NCBI RefSeq assembly: GCF_027925525.1
Contig: NZ_BSDJ01000001.1
Location: 1-64,000 of the forward strand
Direction: 5' to 3'
Source of the DNA: Paenibacillus tyrphae
GTDB lineage: Bacteria; Bacillota; Bacilli; Paenibacillales; NBRC-103111
Length of the DNA stretch: 64,000 nt
The translations under genes and the position numbers were made by a program. The notes below the pieces were generated by a model that made no database searches, was not told the origin of the DNA, and saw only the letters and a program-made list of their open reading frames with translations. Below, one piece after another: positions 62,084 to 64,000 of this stretch. Every line of letters begins with the position of its first letter. The stretch's first letter is position 1.

Positions 62084-63046
62084 TTGAAACAAACCGCGGC
62101 AGCGGTCCCTGAGGATCGTCCGGCAGCGAAGCCGGGGAAGACGAAGGTCGCGGCCTGGCTCAAGCAATGGGATTTGCAGCTTATGGTGCTGCCCGCGCTC
62201 GTCTTGATTTTGATTTTCAGCTATTTCCCGATGTACGGCGTGATCATCGCATTTCAGGATTACTCGGTGTTTAAAGGATTCGCAGCCAGCCCGTGGGCAG
62301 GCTTCAAGCATTTCGTCGATTTCTTCCAAGCGCCCGAGCTTGGGGTCGTGATGCGAAACACCATCGTCATCAGCTTCCTGAAGCTGGCCATCGGCTTTCC
62401 GGCACCGATCATTCTCGCGATTCTGCTGAACGAAGTGAAAAATATGTTCTTCAAGCGCGTCGTGCAAACGGTCAGCTACTTGCCGTATTTCCTGTCTTGG
62501 GTCATCGTCGCCAACTTCGTGATCTCTCTGCTTTCGACCGATAATGGAAGCGTAAACATTTTTCTCCAGAAGATCGGGGTCATCGACGAACCGATTCCCT
62601 ACTTGTCGGTTACGGAATATTTCTGGACCATTCTCGTCACGACGAACGTATGGAAAGAGATTGGCTTTGCCTCTATCGTATACTTGGCTGCAATCGCTTC
62701 CATCGACCCTCATCTGTACGAATCCGCCGCCATCGACGGCGCGAGCCGTTTTCGCATGACTTATTTGATAACGTTTCCATGCATTTTGCCGGTCGTAATG
62801 ATCTTTTCCATTCTGGCTATCGGCAACTTGCTGAACGCAGGCTTCGAGGACTTGCTGCTGCTGGGCGTCAACCCGGCGCTGCGCGACGTATCGGAGGTTC
62901 TGGACACGTACGTGTACCGAATGGGGATTACGTTAAACCGCTATTCGTTCGCGACAGCCGTCGGCTTGTTTAAGGCCATCGTAAGCGTCGGCCTGCTGAC
63001 TCTTGCGAACTATCTCGCGAGACGAACCGGCAATAGCTTGTGGTAA
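62084..63046 (+). CDS. Oligosaccharide ABC transporter permease (LplB-like)
   Basis: About 320 residues, six transmembrane helices. The DLQLMVLPALVLILIFSYFPMYGVIIAF segment and EAA loop HLYESAAIDGASRFRMTYLITFP are LplB/YtcP-type signatures. TTG at 62084 with GGGTGG five bases upstream is preferred over the GTG at 62075. First gene of a second transporter cassette; its binding protein is probably beyond the right edge. Confidence 0.92.
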   Translation: MKQTAAAVPEDRPAAKPGKTKVAAWLKQWDLQLMVLPALVLILIFSYFPMYGVIIAFQDYSVFKGFAASPWAGFKHFVDFFQAPELGVVMRNTIVISFLKLAIGFPAPIILAILLNEVKNMFFKRVVQTVSYLPYFLSWVIVANFVISLLSTDNGSVNIFLQKIGVIDEPIPYLSVTEYFWTILVTTNVWKEIGFASIVYLAAIASIDPHLYESAAIDGASRFRMTYLITFPCILPVVMIFSILAIGNLLNAGFEDLLLLGVNPALRDVSEVLDTYVYRMGITLNRYSFATAVGLFKAIVSVGLLTLANYLARRTGNSLW

Positions 63047-63059
63047 GGAGGATATATTG

Positions 63060-63947
63060 ATGAAGCTGGCATTGGAAGACCGCGTCTTTAGCATCGTTAT
63101 ACATATTGCGCTGCTCTTTCTGGCCTTCGTAACGTTTTATCCGTTCTGGAACTCCGCGGTCATCTCGTTCAACCTCGGTTCGGACACCAGTCTCGGCGGC
63201 ATCACGTTCTGGCCCAGAGTTTTCACGTTGGAAAATTACCAAGTTGTGCTAAAGGACGTTAAAATATTGAAAGGCTTCGGCATTTCCATCGCCCGTACGC
63301 TCGTCGGCACCTTCCTGACGATTGCGGCGACGTCTATCTTCGCTTACGGCATGTCCCGTAAGGAACTGATCGGCCGGGGCTATTACATGACCTTCTGCAT
63401 TATCACGCTTTATTTCGGCGGCGGTTTGATTCCAACCTACCTGCTGATTCGCGGTCTCGGCCTGTTCGATTCGTTCTGGGTATTCGTCATTCCGTCGATC
63501 ATCAGCGTCTGGAGCATGATCATCTTCCGGACGTTTTTCCGCCAAATTCCGGCCGGCCTCGAAGATGCGGCGCGGATTGACGGCTGCGGCTACTGGGGCA
63601 CGTTCCTGCGCGTCGTGCTGCCGTTGTCCGGCCCGGTCGTCGCCACGCTCTCGCTGTTCACGGCCATCGCCCACTGGAACGACTGGTTCGTCGCTTCCAT
63701 CTATATCAACAATCAGGACTTACTGCCGGTACAGGCGCTGCTGAAGCAGACGCTCGATTCCAATATCGCTTCCGAGCTGACCCAGGACTCGGCGGCCCAA
63801 AGCTTCCTCGCCAAGCGGCAATCCTACACGACCAAGTCGCTGACGATGGCTACCATGATGGTCACGACGGTTCCGATCATTCTCGTCTATCCGTTCTTGC
63901 AGCGGTATTTCGTCAAGGGCGTGCTGGTCGGTTCCCTGAAAGAATAG
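63060..63947 (+). CDS. Carbohydrate ABC transporter permease (YtcP/LplC-like)
   Basis: 295 residues, six transmembrane helices. FVTFYPFWNSAVISFN at the N-terminus, the long YYMTFCIITLYFGGGLIPTYLLIRGLGL segment and EAA loop GLEDAARIDGCGYWGTFLRVVLPL are family hallmarks. AAGGAGG before the ATG at 63060. Partner of the LplB-like permease, 13 bp apart. Confidence 0.95.
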   Translation: MKLALEDRVFSIVIHIALLFLAFVTFYPFWNSAVISFNLGSDTSLGGITFWPRVFTLENYQVVLKDVKILKGFGISIARTLVGTFLTIAATSIFAYGMSRKELIGRGYYMTFCIITLYFGGGLIPTYLLIRGLGLFDSFWVFVIPSIISVWSMIIFRTFFRQIPAGLEDAARIDGCGYWGTFLRVVLPLSGPVVATLSLFTAIAHWNDWFVASIYINNQDLLPVQALLKQTLDSNIASELTQDSAAQSFLAKRQSYTTKSLTMATMMVTTVPIILVYPFLQRYFVKGVLVGSLKE

Positions 63948-64000
63948 TCCGGGCTTCAAAGCGCATCGCTTTAAGCATAGCTTGAAATGACAATGGGAAA

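Noticed and set aside
1..64000. CRISPR arrays, tRNA genes, insertion sequences, prophage genes
   Set aside because: None found on reading: no regularly spaced repeats, no transposase or integrase frames, and no cloverleaf sequences recognised by eye.

Overview
The window looks like the chromosome of a GC-rich, endospore-forming member of Bacillales, most likely Paenibacillaceae. The evidence is an SspH-type spore protein, a complete GerA/GerC/GerB germinant receptor operon, a squalene-hopene cyclase of the sporulene type, a thiL-tsaE-tsaB-rimI-tsaD operon in the order known from Bacillus, many two-component systems, 7TM hybrid kinases, and MalEFG- and LplB/YtcP-type sugar transporters. Species assignment is inference. 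No phage, insertion sequence, CRISPR array, tRNA or complete rRNA gene was seen, but the left edge is the leader and tandem promoter region of an rRNA operon running leftwards out of the window.

Layout. 1-250: rRNA promoters and leader (minus). 332-5042: thiL-tsaE-tsaB-rimI-tsaD (t6A tRNA modification, thiamine, S18 acetylation) and a two-gene spore operon ending in sspH, all minus. 5236-14584: three separate NHEJ genes (Ku, ATP-dependent ligase, LigD-type polymerase) interspersed with an ABC-F ATPase that has a long attenuator-like leader, a two-component system, and a divergent ApbE/ferric-reductase-like module. 14612-27832: cardiolipin synthase, ger operon, an M23 peptidase/bactofilin pair, HAD hydrolase, squalene-hopene cyclase and a second two-component system. 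27852-41492: DUF418 and DUF4173 membrane proteins, a stalk-domain secreted protein, a large hybrid kinase, an SgrR-like regulator, small secreted or hypothetical genes and a PAS-domain kinase. 41579-45929: a GNAT acetyltransferase, an orphan secreted-effector-like zinc metalloprotease, thymidine kinase and an M29 aminopeptidase. 46277-54786: O-antigen-ligase-like polymerase, hexapeptide acetyltransferase, GT61 glycosyltransferase and methyltransferase (surface polysaccharide patch), then an ABC exporter. 55347-63947: a LacI-regulated debranching-enzyme/maltodextrin-type transporter operon, followed by two permeases of a second polysaccharide/oligosaccharide transporter whose binding protein probably lies beyond the right edge.

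Points of most interest: (1) the ABC-F leader (strong promoter, 13-codon upstream ORF, mutually complementary segments and an intrinsic terminator before the gene), a textbook arrangement for ribosome-mediated attenuation; (2) an orphan 583-residue HELGH metalloprotease with an N-terminal motif like contractile-injection-system cargo and a C-terminal M91-like signature; (3) a flavinylation/haem membrane module next to a two-component system; (4) several non-coding repeats: a two-copy element with terminal inverted repeats, a 214-bp palindrome, and two intergenic regions that look like dispersed family members.

Coordinates of coding features include the stop codon. Start codons were chosen from ribosome binding sites and family alignment by eye; no database search was run.
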